From Bradyrhizobium quebecense (GTDB lineage Bacteria > Pseudomonadota > Alphaproteobacteria > Rhizobiales > Xanthobacteraceae): a stretch of DNA of 64,000 nucleotides. This document shows, one piece after another, positions 33,830-42,238 of this stretch. The stretch covers positions 5,456,001-5,520,000 of the forward strand of contig NZ_CP088022.1 in the NCBI RefSeq assembly GCF_013373795.3, in the 5' to 3' direction. Both the position numbers and the translations under genes were made by a program. The notes below the pieces were generated by a model. It searched no databases. It was given only the letters and a program-made list of their open reading frames with translations, and had not been told where the DNA came from. Position 1 is the stretch's first letter. The number at the start of each line of letters is the position of its first letter.

Positions 33830-33877
33830 ATTATCAATCTCTGCCGGACAATCCTTCCAGTCTTTCCCGGATTATCG
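33830..33877. promoter_or_regulatory. Operator-like site, copy 2 (upstream of MFS pump gene)
   Basis: ATTATCA (33830), GGACAAT and GGATTATCG (ending 33877) occur at exactly the offsets seen in the site at 32216-32263, and the central CCTTCCAGT is shared. It ends 49 bp before the MFS start codon. The match across both promoters suggests binding by the LysR protein coded at 31290-32201. Confidence 0.65.
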
Positions 33878-33925
33878 AAACCGGCCGCCTAATCCATGTT
33901 GTGCGGGCAAGCAAGGACCACTCCA

Positions 33926-35554
33926 ATGACCGCGCTCCAGCCCACCGCCAATGCAGCCGACGCTGCAAACTTCGCTGCCCCGGCAGCCCCCGCAGCGCCT
34001 GCCGCGCCCGCGATCCCGACCAAGACCTGGATCGCGGTGATCGGCGCCACGCTCGGCGCGTTCATGGCGGTGCTCAACATCCAGATCGTCAATGCCTCGC
34101 TTGCCGACATTCAAGGCGGCATCGGCGCGGGCATCGATGACGGCGGCTGGATCTCGACCTCCTATTTGATCGCCGAGATCGTGGTGATCCCGCTGTCCGG
34201 CTGGCTCGCGCAGGTGTTCTCGGTGCGCATCTATCTGCTCACCAACGCGTTCCTGTTCCTGGTATTCTCTGGAGCCTGCGCGCTGGCGCAGGACCTGCCA
34301 CAGATGATCGCGCTGCGCGCCGTGCAGGGCTTCACCGGCGGCGTGCTGATCCCGATGGCATTCACGCTGATCATCACGCTGCTGCCGAAGGCGAAGCAGC
34401 CGATCGGGCTCGCGCTGTTCGCGCTGTCGGCGACATTCGCGCCAGCGATCGGCCCGACCATCGGCGGCTATCTCACCGAGAACTGGGGCTGGCAGTACAT
34501 CTTCTACGTTAATTTGGTGCCCGGCGCCGTGATGATCGCGATGCTGTACGTCTCGCTCGATCCGAGCCCGATGAAGCTGTCGCTGATCCGCCAGGGCGAC
34601 TGGCTCGGCATCGTCACCATGGCGATCGGCCTCGCCGCGCTGCAGACCGTGCTCGAAGAAGGCAACAAGGACGACTGGTTCGGCTCGCCCTTCATCGTCC
34701 GCCTGTCGGTGATCGCGGCCGTAGCGCTGGTCGCCTTCCTCATCGTCGAGTTCACCGTCGAGAAGCCGCTGCTCAATCTGCGCCTGCTCGCCCGCCGCAA
34801 TTTCGGCTTCGGTATGCTGGCCAACTTCCTGCTCGGTATCGCGCTGTACGGCTCGGTGTTCATCCTGCCGCAATATCTGTCGCGCATCCAGGGCTACAAC
34901 GCCGAGCAGATCGGCATGGTGCTGGCCTGGACCGGCCTGCCGCAGCTCGTGCTGATCCCGCTGGTGCCGCGGCTGATGCAGCGCTTCGACCCCCGCATCG
35001 TCATCGGCGTCGGATTTGCGTTGTTCGCCGGTTCCAACTTCATGAACATCTACATGACCAACGACTATGCGGCCGATCAGCTGCTCTGGCCCAACGTCGT
35101 CCGGGCCGTCGGTCAGGCGCTTGCATTCGCTCCGCTGTCGGCGGTTGCGACGGCCGGAATTGAGGCGGAAAATGCCGGATCGGCATCAGCGTTGTTCAAC
35201 ATGATGCGCAACCTCGGCGGCGCCATCGGCATTGCCGCGCTGCAGACACTGCTGACCAAGCGCGAGCAATATCACTCCAACGTGCTGATGCAGTCGGTCT
35301 CCATGCTGGAACAGGCGACCCGAACGCGGATTGAGGCATTGACCCAGTATTTCCTGAACCACGGCGTTGCCGATCACGCCGACGCCACCCACCGCGCGAT
35401 CGCGGCGGTCGGCAAGGTCGTGCAGAAGCAGGCCTACATCCTCGCCTTCAGCGACACCTTCTATTTGCTCGGTGTGGCGCTGATTGTGGCGCTGGTGGCG
35501 GCGCTCTTCCTGAAGAAGCCGGCCCAGCTCGCTGGCGGCGGCGGTGCACACTAG
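33926..35554 (+). CDS. DHA2-family MFS drug efflux transporter (EmrB-like)
   Basis: A 542-residue inner-membrane protein with 14 spans. The start region is an Ala/Pro-rich tail (ANAADAANFAAPAAPAAPAA), then WIAVIGATLGAFMAVLNIQI, the DHA2 motif DDGGWISTSYLIAEIVVIPL, ALRAVQGFTGGVLIPMAFTL, and the motif-C-like APAIGPTIGGYLTENWGWQY. The C-terminal part reads SASALFNMMRNLGGAIGIAA, family-typical. It would form a tripartite pump with the adaptor at 32344 and a separately coded outer-membrane channel. Own promoter and operator copy upstream. Confidence 0.93.
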   Translation: MTALQPTANAADAANFAAPAAPAAPAAPAIPTKTWIAVIGATLGAFMAVLNIQIVNASLADIQGGIGAGIDDGGWISTSYLIAEIVVIPLSGWLAQVFSVRIYLLTNAFLFLVFSGACALAQDLPQMIALRAVQGFTGGVLIPMAFTLIITLLPKAKQPIGLALFALSATFAPAIGPTIGGYLTENWGWQYIFYVNLVPGAVMIAMLYVSLDPSPMKLSLIRQGDWLGIVTMAIGLAALQTVLEEGNKDDWFGSPFIVRLSVIAAVALVAFLIVEFTVEKPLLNLRLLARRNFGFGMLANFLLGIALYGSVFILPQYLSRIQGYNAEQIGMVLAWTGLPQLVLIPLVPRLMQRFDPRIVIGVGFALFAGSNFMNIYMTNDYAADQLLWPNVVRAVGQALAFAPLSAVATAGIEAENAGSASALFNMMRNLGGAIGIAALQTLLTKREQYHSNVLMQSVSMLEQATRTRIEALTQYFLNHGVADHADATHRAIAAVGKVVQKQAYILAFSDTFYLLGVALIVALVAALFLKKPAQLAGGGGAH

Positions 35555-35590
35555 CTCTTTTCACTGAACCCATAACCAAGGAGAACGATC

Positions 35591-36049
35591 ATGAAAGCCC
35601 GCATGAATTTCTACCAGGCCGCCCCCGAGACGATCAAAGCGCTGGTTGCGGTCGAGAGCCAGATCACGGCGAGCGGCCTCGAGCAATCGCTGATCGAACT
35701 GGTCAAGACCCGCGCCTCGCAGATCAACGGCTGCGCCTACTGCATCAACATGCACACCGAAGACGCCCGCAAGCATGGCGAGACCGAGCAGCGGCTCTAT
35801 CTGCTCAACGCCTGGCGCGAGTCACCGCTCTACAGCGAGCGCGAGCGCGCGGCGCTGGCCTGGACCGAAGCGCTGACGCTGGTTGCAGAAACGCATGCGC
35901 CCGATGCCGACTACGAGGCGGTGCGCGCGCAGTTCACGGACAGCGAGCTGGTCAACCTGACCACGCTGATCGGTGCCATCAACGCCTGGAACCGGATCGC
36001 GATCGGCTTCCGCGCGGTGCACCCGGTGAAGGTGAAGGTCGCGGCGTGA
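35591..36049 (+). CDS. Carboxymuconolactone decarboxylase-family (AhpD-like) protein
   Basis: A 152-residue all-helical protein. The redox motif is CAYCINMHTEDARKHGE (Cys-x-x-Cys with a downstream His), as in AhpD-like alkylhydroperoxidases; LIELVKTRASQINGCAYC and ALAWTEALTLVAETH are typical. It probably reduces peroxides or handles thiol stress. It follows the MFS pump gene by 36 bp and is likely co-transcribed with it, linking export and detoxification. GGAGAACG ribosome site precedes the ATG. Confidence 0.92.
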   Translation: MKARMNFYQAAPETIKALVAVESQITASGLEQSLIELVKTRASQINGCAYCINMHTEDARKHGETEQRLYLLNAWRESPLYSERERAALAWTEALTLVAETHAPDADYEAVRAQFTDSELVNLTTLIGAINAWNRIAIGFRAVHPVKVKVAA

Positions 36050-36103
36050 GGGCGGTACTGTCCGCGATATATTCCACTGTCATGCCCCGCTTCATGCGGG
36101 GCA

Positions 36104-36171
36104 TCCAGTACGCCGCGGCCTCTCGGCTCAAGCGCCACGGTCTCTGGAATACTGGATCGCCCGGTCCCGTC
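36104..36171. repeat. Dispersed repeat (CCAGTACGCCGCGGCCT family), copy 1
   Basis: CCAGTACGCCGCGGCCTCTC, GGCTCAAGCGCCACGGTCTC and TGGAATACTGGATCGCCC recur with few changes at 43209-43268. The ends CCAGTA and TACTGG are inverted. A small hairpin GCCCCGC/GCGGGGC precedes this copy. Between the AhpD-like gene and the convergent transaminase. Confidence 0.75.
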
Positions 36172-36265
36172 TACGCCAAGGCTTCGACGAGGCCTCAGCC
36201 CATGGACGCGCCGAAGCCTTTGCGGAGGCGGCAAGCCTTGCGATGACAGCACGAATGGGGATGGA

Positions 36266-37126
36266 TCAAACCGCCGTCGCGCGGGCGAACTCGACATAGA
36301 TCTCGCGCAGGCGATCGGTGATCGGGCCGACCTTGCCGGTGCCGACGGTCTTGCCGTCGATCGCGACCACGCCCTGCACGAACACCGAGGCGCTGGTGAT
36401 GAAGGCTTCCTTGGCGGCGAGCGCTTCTTCGACCGTGAAGGCGCGCTCCTCGATGCGCAGCTGACGCTCCTCGGCGAGCTTGACCACCGCCTTGCGGGTG
36501 CAGCCGGGCAGGATCTCGTTGCCGTTATGCCGGGTCACGATGACATCGTCCTGGGTGACGATGAAGGACGAGGACGAGCCGCCCTCGGTGACCTTGCCGT
36601 CCTCGATCATCCAGGCCTCGCCGGCGCCGGCCGCGGCCGCAGCCTGCTTGGCGAGCACCTGCGCCAGCAGCGCCACGCTCTTGATGTCGCGCCGCTCCCA
36701 GCGGATGTCGGGCACCGTGATCACGTTGATGCCGGTCTTGGCCGACGGCGCGTTGATGATGTCCTTTTCCGAGGTGAACATCACAAGGGTCGGCTTGACG
36801 TCGGCCTTCGGGAAGGCGAAGTCGCGCCCCTTGTCGGCGCCGCGGGTGACCTCGAGATAGACCATGCCGTTGACGAGGTCGTTGCGCTTGACCAGCTCCT
36901 TCTGGATCTCCTCGATCCGCTCCAGCGTCTCGGGAAGCGCCAGCTGGATCTCGCCGACCGAACGCTTCAGCCGCGCCAGATGCGAGGCGTTGTCGATCAG
37001 CTTGCCCTCGAGCACCGCCGCCACCTCGTAGATGCCGTCGGCGAACAGGAATCCGCGGTCGAACACCGAAACCTTGGCCTCCGAATGCGGCACGAACGAG
37101 CCGTTGACGTAAGCGATCTTTTCCAC
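36266..37126 (-). CDS. D-amino-acid transaminase (class IV PLP aminotransferase)
   Basis: A 286-residue fold-type IV aminotransferase. VSVFDRGFLFADGIYEVAAV opens the domain, RRDIKSVALLAQVLAKQAA contains the PLP-binding Lys, and DGKVTEGGSSSSFIV, GNEILPGCTRKAVV and FITSASVFVQGVVAIDGKTV match D-alanine aminotransferases. It exchanges amino groups between D-amino acids and 2-oxoacids in the cytoplasm. The start is GTG at 37126, behind GCAGGAG. It is last in the run with the GltIJKL-type transporter, separated from gltL by a repeat. Confidence 0.9.
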   Translation of the reverse strand: MEKIAYVNGSFVPHSEAKVSVFDRGFLFADGIYEVAAVLEGKLIDNASHLARLKRSVGEIQLALPETLERIEEIQKELVKRNDLVNGMVYLEVTRGADKGRDFAFPKADVKPTLVMFTSEKDIINAPSAKTGINVITVPDIRWERRDIKSVALLAQVLAKQAAAAAGAGEAWMIEDGKVTEGGSSSSFIVTQDDVIVTRHNGNEILPGCTRKAVVKLAEERQLRIEERAFTVEEALAAKEAFITSASVFVQGVVAIDGKTVGTGKVGPITDRLREIYVEFARATAV

Positions 37127-37200
37127 GCGAGTTCTCCTGCGGACGGGGCGCGATTTGCCCCTTCCTATACGCAAATTGTTAACGCGGATAAAGCCTCCAC

Positions 37201-37305
37201 CGTCACCCTGAGGAGCGCGCCTTGCGCGCGTCTCGAAGGGTCGACGGCCCCGCTGGCGGCCGTGCATCCTTCGAGACGCCGCTTCGCGGCTCCTCAGGAT
37301 GACGG
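37201..37305. repeat. Palindromic repeat (GTCATCCTGAGGAGC family), copy 2
   Basis: CGTCACCCTGAGGAGCGCG at the left and GCGGCTCCTCAGGATGACGG at the right enclose the inner arms TCTCGAAGGGTCGACGGCC and GGCCGTGCATCCTTCGAGA. It lies between gltL and the transaminase and may affect how far the transcript reaches. Confidence 0.85.
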
Positions 37306-37324
37306 GTCTGGCTGGTGCAGCGCC

Positions 37325-38056
37325 TCAGTGCTGCAATATCTTCGACAGGAATTTCTGCGCGCGGTCGCTGCGCGGCGTGCCGAAGAAGTCGGCCTTCTTG
37401 GCATCCTCGACGATCTCGCCGCGGTCCATGAAGATCACGCGGTCGGCGACCTTGTTGGCAAAGCCCATTTCATGGGTCACGACCATCATCGTCATGCCCT
37501 CGCGGGCGAGGTCGACCATCACGTCGAGCACCTCGCTGATCATCTCGGGGTCGAGCGCCGAGGTCGGCTCGTCGAACAGCATCGCGATAGGGTTCATCGC
37601 GAGCGCGCGGGCGATCGCGACGCGCTGCTGCTGGCCGCCCGACAATTCGGCCGGGTATTTCTTGGCGTGATCCTTCAGCCCGACGCGATCGAGCAGCTTC
37701 GTGGCCGTGGCCACGGCGTCATCATGCTTGCGTCCCAAGACCTTCTCCTGCGCAAGGCAGAGATTGTCGATGATCCGCAGATGCGGAAACAGCTCGAAGT
37801 GCTGGAACACCATGCCGACGCGCGAGCGCAGCTTCGGCAGGTCGGTCTTGGGATCGTTGACCTTGATGCCGTCGAGGATGATGTCGCCGCCCTGGATCGG
37901 CTCCAGCGCGTTGACGCATTTGATCAGGGTCGACTTGCCCGAACCCGACGGGCCGCAGACCACAACCACCTCGCCCTTGGCGACGCTGGTGGTGCAGTCC
38001 TTCAGCGCCTGGAAGCTCGGCCCGTACCATTTGTTGACGTGATTGATCTCGATCAT
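37325..38056 (-). CDS. gltL: Amino-acid ABC transporter, ATP-binding protein
   Basis: A 243-residue ABC ATPase: Walker [13 protein letters not shown]-loop in [11 protein letters not shown], signature [15 protein letters not shown], Walker [14 protein letters not shown] and the switch His in VTHEMGFA. The EIxxVNKWYG start and length are those of the polar amino-acid (HisP/GltL) group. It energises the permease pair coded just upstream (38075-39501). The start is 18 bp after the GltK-type stop. Confidence 0.94.
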   Translation of the reverse strand: MIEINHVNKWYGPSFQALKDCTTSVAKGEVVVVCGPSGSGKSTLIKCVNALEPIQGGDIILDGIKVNDPKTDLPKLRSRVGMVFQHFELFPHLRIIDNLCLAQEKVLGRKHDDAVATATKLLDRVGLKDHAKKYPAELSGGQQQRVAIARALAMNPIAMLFDEPTSALDPEMISEVLDVMVDLAREGMTMMVVTHEMGFANKVADRVIFMDRGEIVEDAKKADFFGTPRSDRAQKFLSKILQH

Positions 38057-38074
38057 GATGGCTCAGCTTGTTGT

Positions 38075-38773
38075 TCAGCGAACAATGGCGATTCGCGCCT
38101 GCAGGCGGCGCACGCCAAAGGACGCGACACAGGAAATGACGAAGTAGACCAGCGCGGCGAACAGGTACATTTCGACCAGGCGGCCGTCGCGCTGTGCGAC
38201 CTTGCTGGCGGCGCCGAGGAAATCCGGGATCGACAGCACGTAGACCAGCGAGGTGTCCTGGAACAGCACGATGGTCTGCGTCAGCAGCACCGGCAGCATG
38301 TTGCGGAACGCCTGCGGCAGCACGACGTAGCGCATCGACTGCGCGTAGGTCAGGCCGAGCGCGCTGGCCGCGGCCGGCTGGCCGCGCGAGATCGACTGGA
38401 TGCCGGCGCGCATGATCTCGGAGAAATAGGCCGCCTCGAATGCGACGAAGGTGATCAGCGAGGAGGCGAACGCGCCGACCGAGATCGGCCGCGACGCGCC
38501 GGTCAGCCACTGCCCGATGTAAGGCACCAGGAAGTAGAACCAGAAGATCACCAGAACCAGCGGCAGCGAGCGGATGAAGTCGACATATAAGCCGGCGATG
38601 CGCCCGAGCACCTTGTAGCTCGACAGCCGCATCAGGGCGATCAGGGTGCCGAACACGAGGCCGCCGAACGCCGCGAGCGCCGTCAAGGTCAGCGTGAAGC
38701 GCATACCCTCGAAGAACAGATAGGGCAGCGAGCGGCGGATGACGTCGAAATCGAGATTGCCGAGCATCGTCAT
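38075..38773 (-). CDS. gltK: Amino-acid ABC transporter permease (GltK type)
   Basis: A 232-residue inner-membrane permease of the HisM/GltK group with five to six spans. The cytoplasmic coupling loop FEAAYFSEIMRAGIQSISRG, then QPAAASALGLTYAQSMRYVV and LPQAFRNMLPVLLTQTIVLF, is the family EAA motif. Its ATG overlaps the stop of the upstream permease (ATGA, 38773-38770), so translation is coupled. The longer open frame upstream belongs to a different reading of gltJ. Confidence 0.93.
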   Translation of the reverse strand: MTMLGNLDFDVIRRSLPYLFFEGMRFTLTLTALAAFGGLVFGTLIALMRLSSYKVLGRIAGLYVDFIRSLPLVLVIFWFYFLVPYIGQWLTGASRPISVGAFASSLITFVAFEAAYFSEIMRAGIQSISRGQPAAASALGLTYAQSMRYVVLPQAFRNMLPVLLTQTIVLFQDTSLVYVLSIPDFLGAASKVAQRDGRLVEMYLFAALVYFVISCVASFGVRRLQARIAIVR

Positions 38774-39501
38774 TTGCCCGTGATGTAGCCGGGGATCGCG
38801 ACATAGCGCTCGAGCAGGCGCATCGCGGTGACCACGACGAAATTGAGGAGAAGATAGAGCACGGTTGCCGCGGTGAACGCCTCGAACACCTGGAACGAGA
38901 ACTCCTGCATCGAGCGCGCCTCGCCGGTCAATTCGATCAGGCCGATGGTGATGGCGACCGCGCTGTTCTTGATGGTGTTGAGGAATTCGGAGGTCAGCGG
39001 CGGCAGGATGATGCGGAACGCCATCGGCAGCAGCACGTAGCGATAGGTCTGCACCGTGGTGAGGCCGAGCGCGGTCGAAGCCTGCTTCTGCCCGCGCGGC
39101 AGCGAGCCGATACCGGCCTGCAATTGCACGGCGACGCGCGCCGACATGAAGAGGCCGACGCCGATCGCAGCCGTCCAGAACGGCGCGTTCGGCAACTGCT
39201 TCATCCACAGCCCGGCGGATTTCGGCAGCAACTCGGGCAGCACGAAGAACCACAGGAAAAGCTGCACCAGCAGCGGCATGTTGCGGAAGAACTCGACCCA
39301 GCAGAAGCCGATCCACGATGCCGTCCGCGACGGCAGCGTGCGCAGCACGCCGATCACCGTGCCGGAGACCAGCGCGATGATCCAGGCGAGCACCGACACC
39401 TTGACGGTGACCACCAGCCCCGCCAGCAACAGGTCGAGATAGGTGCCGGTCCCCATCGGGTTCGGCTCGAGAAAGATGTGCCAGTTCCAATTATAGTTCA
39501 C
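38770..39501 (-). CDS. gltJ: Amino-acid ABC transporter permease (GltJ type)
   Basis: A 243-residue permease, partner of GltK. It starts NYNWNWHIFLEPNPMGTGTY and has spans at LLLAGLVVTVKVSVLAWIIA and PLLVQLFLWFFVLPELL; the EAA loop is ARVAVQLQAGIGSLPRGQKQ followed by ASTALGLTTVQTYRYVLLPM. The start codon is GTG at 39501, overlapped by the end of a small upstream ORF (39491-39592). It belongs to the GltIJKL-type operon. Confidence 0.93.
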   Translation of the reverse strand: MNYNWNWHIFLEPNPMGTGTYLDLLLAGLVVTVKVSVLAWIIALVSGTVIGVLRTLPSRTASWIGFCWVEFFRNMPLLVQLFLWFFVLPELLPKSAGLWMKQLPNAPFWTAAIGVGLFMSARVAVQLQAGIGSLPRGQKQASTALGLTTVQTYRYVLLPMAFRIILPPLTSEFLNTIKNSAVAITIGLIELTGEARSMQEFSFQVFEAFTAATVLYLLLNFVVVTAMRLLERYVAIPGYITGK

Positions 39502-39592
39502 GGGTCCCCCGCGCTATCGCGCCGATCAGGCTTGACGGCAACGTATGCGCATCCAAACGCGATGCGCCGACTATATGCAAATGTCCGGCCAT
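39491..39592 (-). CDS. Possible 33-residue leader ORF between gltI and gltJ
   Basis: GGAGG (39600-39596) precedes an ATG at 39592 with a 3-base gap, opening MAGHLHIVGASRLDAHTLPS followed by SLIGAIARGTREL and a TAA whose bases lie inside the first codons of gltJ. The GGAGG sits in the loop of a hairpin and the ATG in its 3' arm. This geometry could couple translation of gltJ to the small ORF. The spacing is short for a ribosome site and no family match is known, so this is a proposal. Confidence 0.35.
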   Translation of the reverse strand: MAGHLHIVGASRLDAHTLPSSLIGAIARGTREL

Positions 39593-39614
39593 TTTCCTCC
39601 AAAAATGGCCGGAC
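39583..39614 (-). promoter_or_regulatory. 13-bp stem-loop in the gltI-gltJ gap
   Basis: GTCCGGCCATTTT (39583-39595) and AAAATGGCCGGAC (39602-39614) form a perfect 13-bp stem with a 6-base loop. No T run follows on the minus strand, so it is not a normal terminator. Hairpins between binding-protein and permease genes commonly protect the upstream mRNA, giving more binding protein than permease; here it also hides a ribosome-site-like GGAGG in its loop. Confidence 0.6.
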
Positions 39615-39685
39615 ACGCTTAGTTCTCCGGTCCCTCATGGTGGGGAGGCGCATTGCGCCGTCTCGAACCATGAGGCCCCGGCAGT

Positions 39686-40597
39686 TTACTTGTAACTATC
39701 CGGATCCGGCGAGTCCGACGGCTTGGCGAACTCGTTCTTCAGCTCCGGTCCGAGCGGCACGTTGAGGTTCAGGCCTTTCGGCGGAATCTTCTGCATGAAC
39801 CACTTGTCGTAGATCTTTTCGCCCTCGCCGCTGGTGTAGAGCGCGGCCGTGGCGGCGTCGACGACTTTCTTGAACGGCGCATCATCCTTGCGCAGCATGA
39901 TGCCGTAGGGCTCCGGCTTGGAGAACGCATCCTTGGAGATCACGTAGTCGCCCGGCGACTTCGAGCCGGCGACGAGGCTCGCGAGCAGGATGTCGTCCAT
40001 TACGAAGGCGACCGCGCGGTCGGTATCGACCATCAGGAAGGCTTCGGCGTGATCTTTGGCCGGGATGATGTTGGCGCCGAGGCCGCGCGCGACATTGGCT
40101 TCGGTGAGCTGCTTGATGTTGGTGGTGCCGGCGGTCGAGACCACCGTCTTGCCCTTGAGGTCGTCGATCGACTTCAGCCCGCTCGACTTCTTGAAGACGT
40201 AGCGGCTGGCAGTCAGGAAGTGGGTGTTGGTGAACCAGACCTGCTTCTGCCGCTCGGCATTGTTGGTGGTCGAGCCGCATTCGAGGTCGACGGTGCCGTT
40301 GGCCATCAGCGGAATACGCGTCGCCGAGGTCACCGGGTTGAGCTTGACCTCGAGCTTGTCGAGCTTCAGCTCCTTCTTCACGGCATCGACGATCTTGTAG
40401 CAGATGTCCATCGCATAGCCGACGGGCTTCTGGTTGTCGTCGAGATAGGAGAACGGGATCGAGGAATCGCGGAAGCCGAGCGTGATCGCGCCGGTTTCCT
40501 TGATGTTCTTCAGCGTCCCGGTCAGCTCCTCGGCCTGCGCCTGGCTCGCGCCGAGGGCGGCGGCGAGCGCGAAGCCGATGAGATATTTGGATGTCAT
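39686..40597 (-). CDS. gltI: Amino-acid ABC transporter substrate-binding protein
   Basis: A 303-residue periplasmic binding protein with a signal peptide (MTSKYLIGFALAAALGASQA, then QA). Family-3 solute-binding marks are GAITLGFRDSSIPFSYLDDN, QKPVGYAMDICYKIVDAVKK, GTVDLECGSTTNNAERQKQV, and KTVVSTAGTTNIKQL. GSTTN and the Arg in SATRIPLM are the amino-acid binding residues of the glutamate/aspartate (GltI) group. The ATG follows GAAGGAG. It starts 28 bp after the hydrolase gene upstream. Confidence 0.93.
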   Translation of the reverse strand: MTSKYLIGFALAAALGASQAQAEELTGTLKNIKETGAITLGFRDSSIPFSYLDDNQKPVGYAMDICYKIVDAVKKELKLDKLEVKLNPVTSATRIPLMANGTVDLECGSTTNNAERQKQVWFTNTHFLTASRYVFKKSSGLKSIDDLKGKTVVSTAGTTNIKQLTEANVARGLGANIIPAKDHAEAFLMVDTDRAVAFVMDDILLASLVAGSKSPGDYVISKDAFSKPEPYGIMLRKDDAPFKKVVDAATAALYTSGEGEKIYDKWFMQKIPPKGLNLNVPLGPELKNEFAKPSDSPDPDSYK

Positions 40598-40625
40598 ACG
40601 TCTACTCCTTCGTGGAAACGTCGAT

Positions 40626-41489
40626 TTACTGCGTGAGAATGTCGGCGAGGACGGGTGCGATATAGCGGCGAAACTGCTCCGGATTCTCGCTCATCGGAAA
40701 ATGACCGAGCTTTTCCATGATCGTGACGCTGGCGCCCCCTATAGCCGCTGCCGTCCGCCTCGTGTCCTCGGGCGTGCAGGAGAAATCATACTCGCCCGTG
40801 AGGAGATAGAGCTTGCATACTTTAGTATCGATTGACGCGACCCGGCCGCGCAGGTCGCCGTCGACACGGTAGAAATGAAGGTCGCCCTTGAACACGCCGG
40901 GGCCACCCTGCTTGTAGGCCCACAGCGTTTCCATCCGCGCAGGCGCCGGGCTCTGCGGCGCCATCAGCCCCGACACCAGCGCGGCACAGACCTCGCCGCC
41001 GTGAACGTCCGCCCGATTGAGCCAGTCGGTGTCGTACCACGGCTCCTGGAAATCGGCAGCCTCGAGCCCGATCAGCGCGCGAAACTCGGCGGCATGTTCG
41101 ATCGCAAGGTTGAGCACGATGCGGCCGCCGATCGAGCAGCCCATCACGACAGGCTTCTCCAGCCCCAATGCACGGCAGAAGGCGCGGATGGTCTCGGCGT
41201 AGCTGTTGGTGGTGAGTTGGTATTCATCGCCGGTCCAGCTTTTCGGCGGATTCGACTTGCCATGCCAGGGCATATCGAAGGCAATGACGCGGAAATTTTC
41301 GGCAAATTGCGCGTCCGCGAGCAGATGCCGCCACTGCCGCGCGTCTGATCCCGCGGTGTGCAGGCAGACCAGCGGAATGCCCTTGCCGTTCTCCTCGAAA
41401 TAGATCCGGTGCAGCTCGCCGCCGATCTCGACGTGAACGTAACGGCCGACCATCGGCTCGATATGACCGTTCATGATCGCGCCGCTCAT
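40626..41489 (-). CDS. Alpha/beta hydrolase
   Basis: A 287-residue alpha/beta-hydrolase: LVCLHTAGSDARQWRHLL (oxyanion region), IAFDMPWHGKS, the nucleophile elbow MGCSIGGRI, acid in LTGEYDFSC and the catalytic His in LGHFPMSENPEQF. A cytoplasmic esterase, amidase or C-C hydrolase. Its ATG (41489) overlaps the stop of the SCP2-like gene (ATGA), and gltI follows 28 bp later, so it may process the compound the transporter brings in. The open frame extends upstream, but that region is another gene. Confidence 0.88.
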   Translation of the reverse strand: MSGAIMNGHIEPMVGRYVHVEIGGELHRIYFEENGKGIPLVCLHTAGSDARQWRHLLADAQFAENFRVIAFDMPWHGKSNPPKSWTGDEYQLTTNSYAETIRAFCRALGLEKPVVMGCSIGGRIVLNLAIEHAAEFRALIGLEAADFQEPWYDTDWLNRADVHGGEVCAALVSGLMAPQSPAPARMETLWAYKQGGPGVFKGDLHFYRVDGDLRGRVASIDTKVCKLYLLTGEYDFSCTPEDTRRTAAAIGGASVTIMEKLGHFPMSENPEQFRRYIAPVLADILTQ

Positions 41490-41899
41490 GATACGGCCGC
41501 CAAATGCTGCCGCGGCAGCGCCAGCAGGTCCTTGAAGTATTGCAGGTGCGTCATGAAGGGATGCAGATCGCCCTCCAGCACCGCCTCGCCGCGCTTGGTC
41601 AGCGCCAGCAGATCGTGCCAGCCGGGTTTCGGCTCGGCCTGCCAATAGGCGGCCCAGGCCTGAGGCGTCGCGCGATAGGCAAAGCGCCATGAGCGCATCA
41701 GGACCGGCGAAGGCACGAGCTCGACGATGCGGCCGCCACGGATCGCGGCGTGAAACGGCCGCGCCATCGGGCCGAGCAGGCAGTCGCAATCGAGCAGCCG
41801 CCCGCGCGAGACCAAGAGCGGCGCCTGGTCGAGCAATGCGGGAATGCCGGCAAACGCCGTCGTCACAGCGTCGTCGGTGGCGTCGGGCGATAACGTCAT
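41486..41899 (-). CDS. Small SCP2-like protein
   Basis: A 137-residue protein from the ATG at 41899. Its second half, RIVELVPSPVLMRSWRFAYR, ATPQAWAAYWQAEPKPGWHD and LLALTKRGEAVLEGDLHPFM, follows the pattern of SCP2-type lipid-binding domains (a use-dependent region, then GxxxxEGD). Assignment is tentative. Its stop overlaps the hydrolase start by four bases, so the two work together. No signal peptide. Confidence 0.55.
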   Translation of the reverse strand: MTLSPDATDDAVTTAFAGIPALLDQAPLLVSRGRLLDCDCLLGPMARPFHAAIRGGRIVELVPSPVLMRSWRFAYRATPQAWAAYWQAEPKPGWHDLLALTKRGEAVLEGDLHPFMTHLQYFKDLLALPRQHLAAVS

Positions 41900-42238
41900 C
41901 TGTCGGGGAAGTTTTCCTGCGGCGGACGCCCCATGATGACCGGAAGGGCACGATCCCGCAAGCCGCCGATGCCCTTGGGTTCCCTGGATTATACGCTTGA
42001 CCAAACCCGGCTTGCGAGTCCATGGCGCGGACCTCCGCGCCGTCCCCGCACGCCTTGTTCGCCGCGACCTCGGCAGCGTAGAATGCCTGCGCCCCGAGTG
42101 GCCCCGCAAGATGATCCTGGGTCAGCATCCGCTTTCACCGTTCACACAGACGAGCAGGATCGCGCTCCGCGAGAGGGACGCGCGCTTCGAGACCGCGCGC
42201 TTCGCCCAGGCCGCAACCAGGCCGAAAGAGAGCAAGTC
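41900..42238. other. Gene-free stretch between divergent genes
   Basis: This 339-bp region lies between the starts of the SCP2-like gene (minus) and the GST gene (plus). Open frames cross it but lack coding character or ribosome sites. It should carry both promoters; I see no clear operator or repeat. Confidence 0.45.

Noticed and set aside
38075..39490. A 471-residue fused permease
   Set aside because: The extra N-terminal part is the gltJ DNA read in the wrong frame; gltK starts at 38773 with an ATGA overlap.
39583..39614. Rho-independent terminator after gltI
   Set aside because: The stem is strong but no T run follows on the minus strand, and the permease genes downstream clearly belong to the same system.
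40626..42128. A 500-residue hydrolase with a long N-terminal extension
   Set aside because: The extension overlaps the SCP2-like gene in another frame; the hydrolase domain begins at 41489 with an ATGA overlap.
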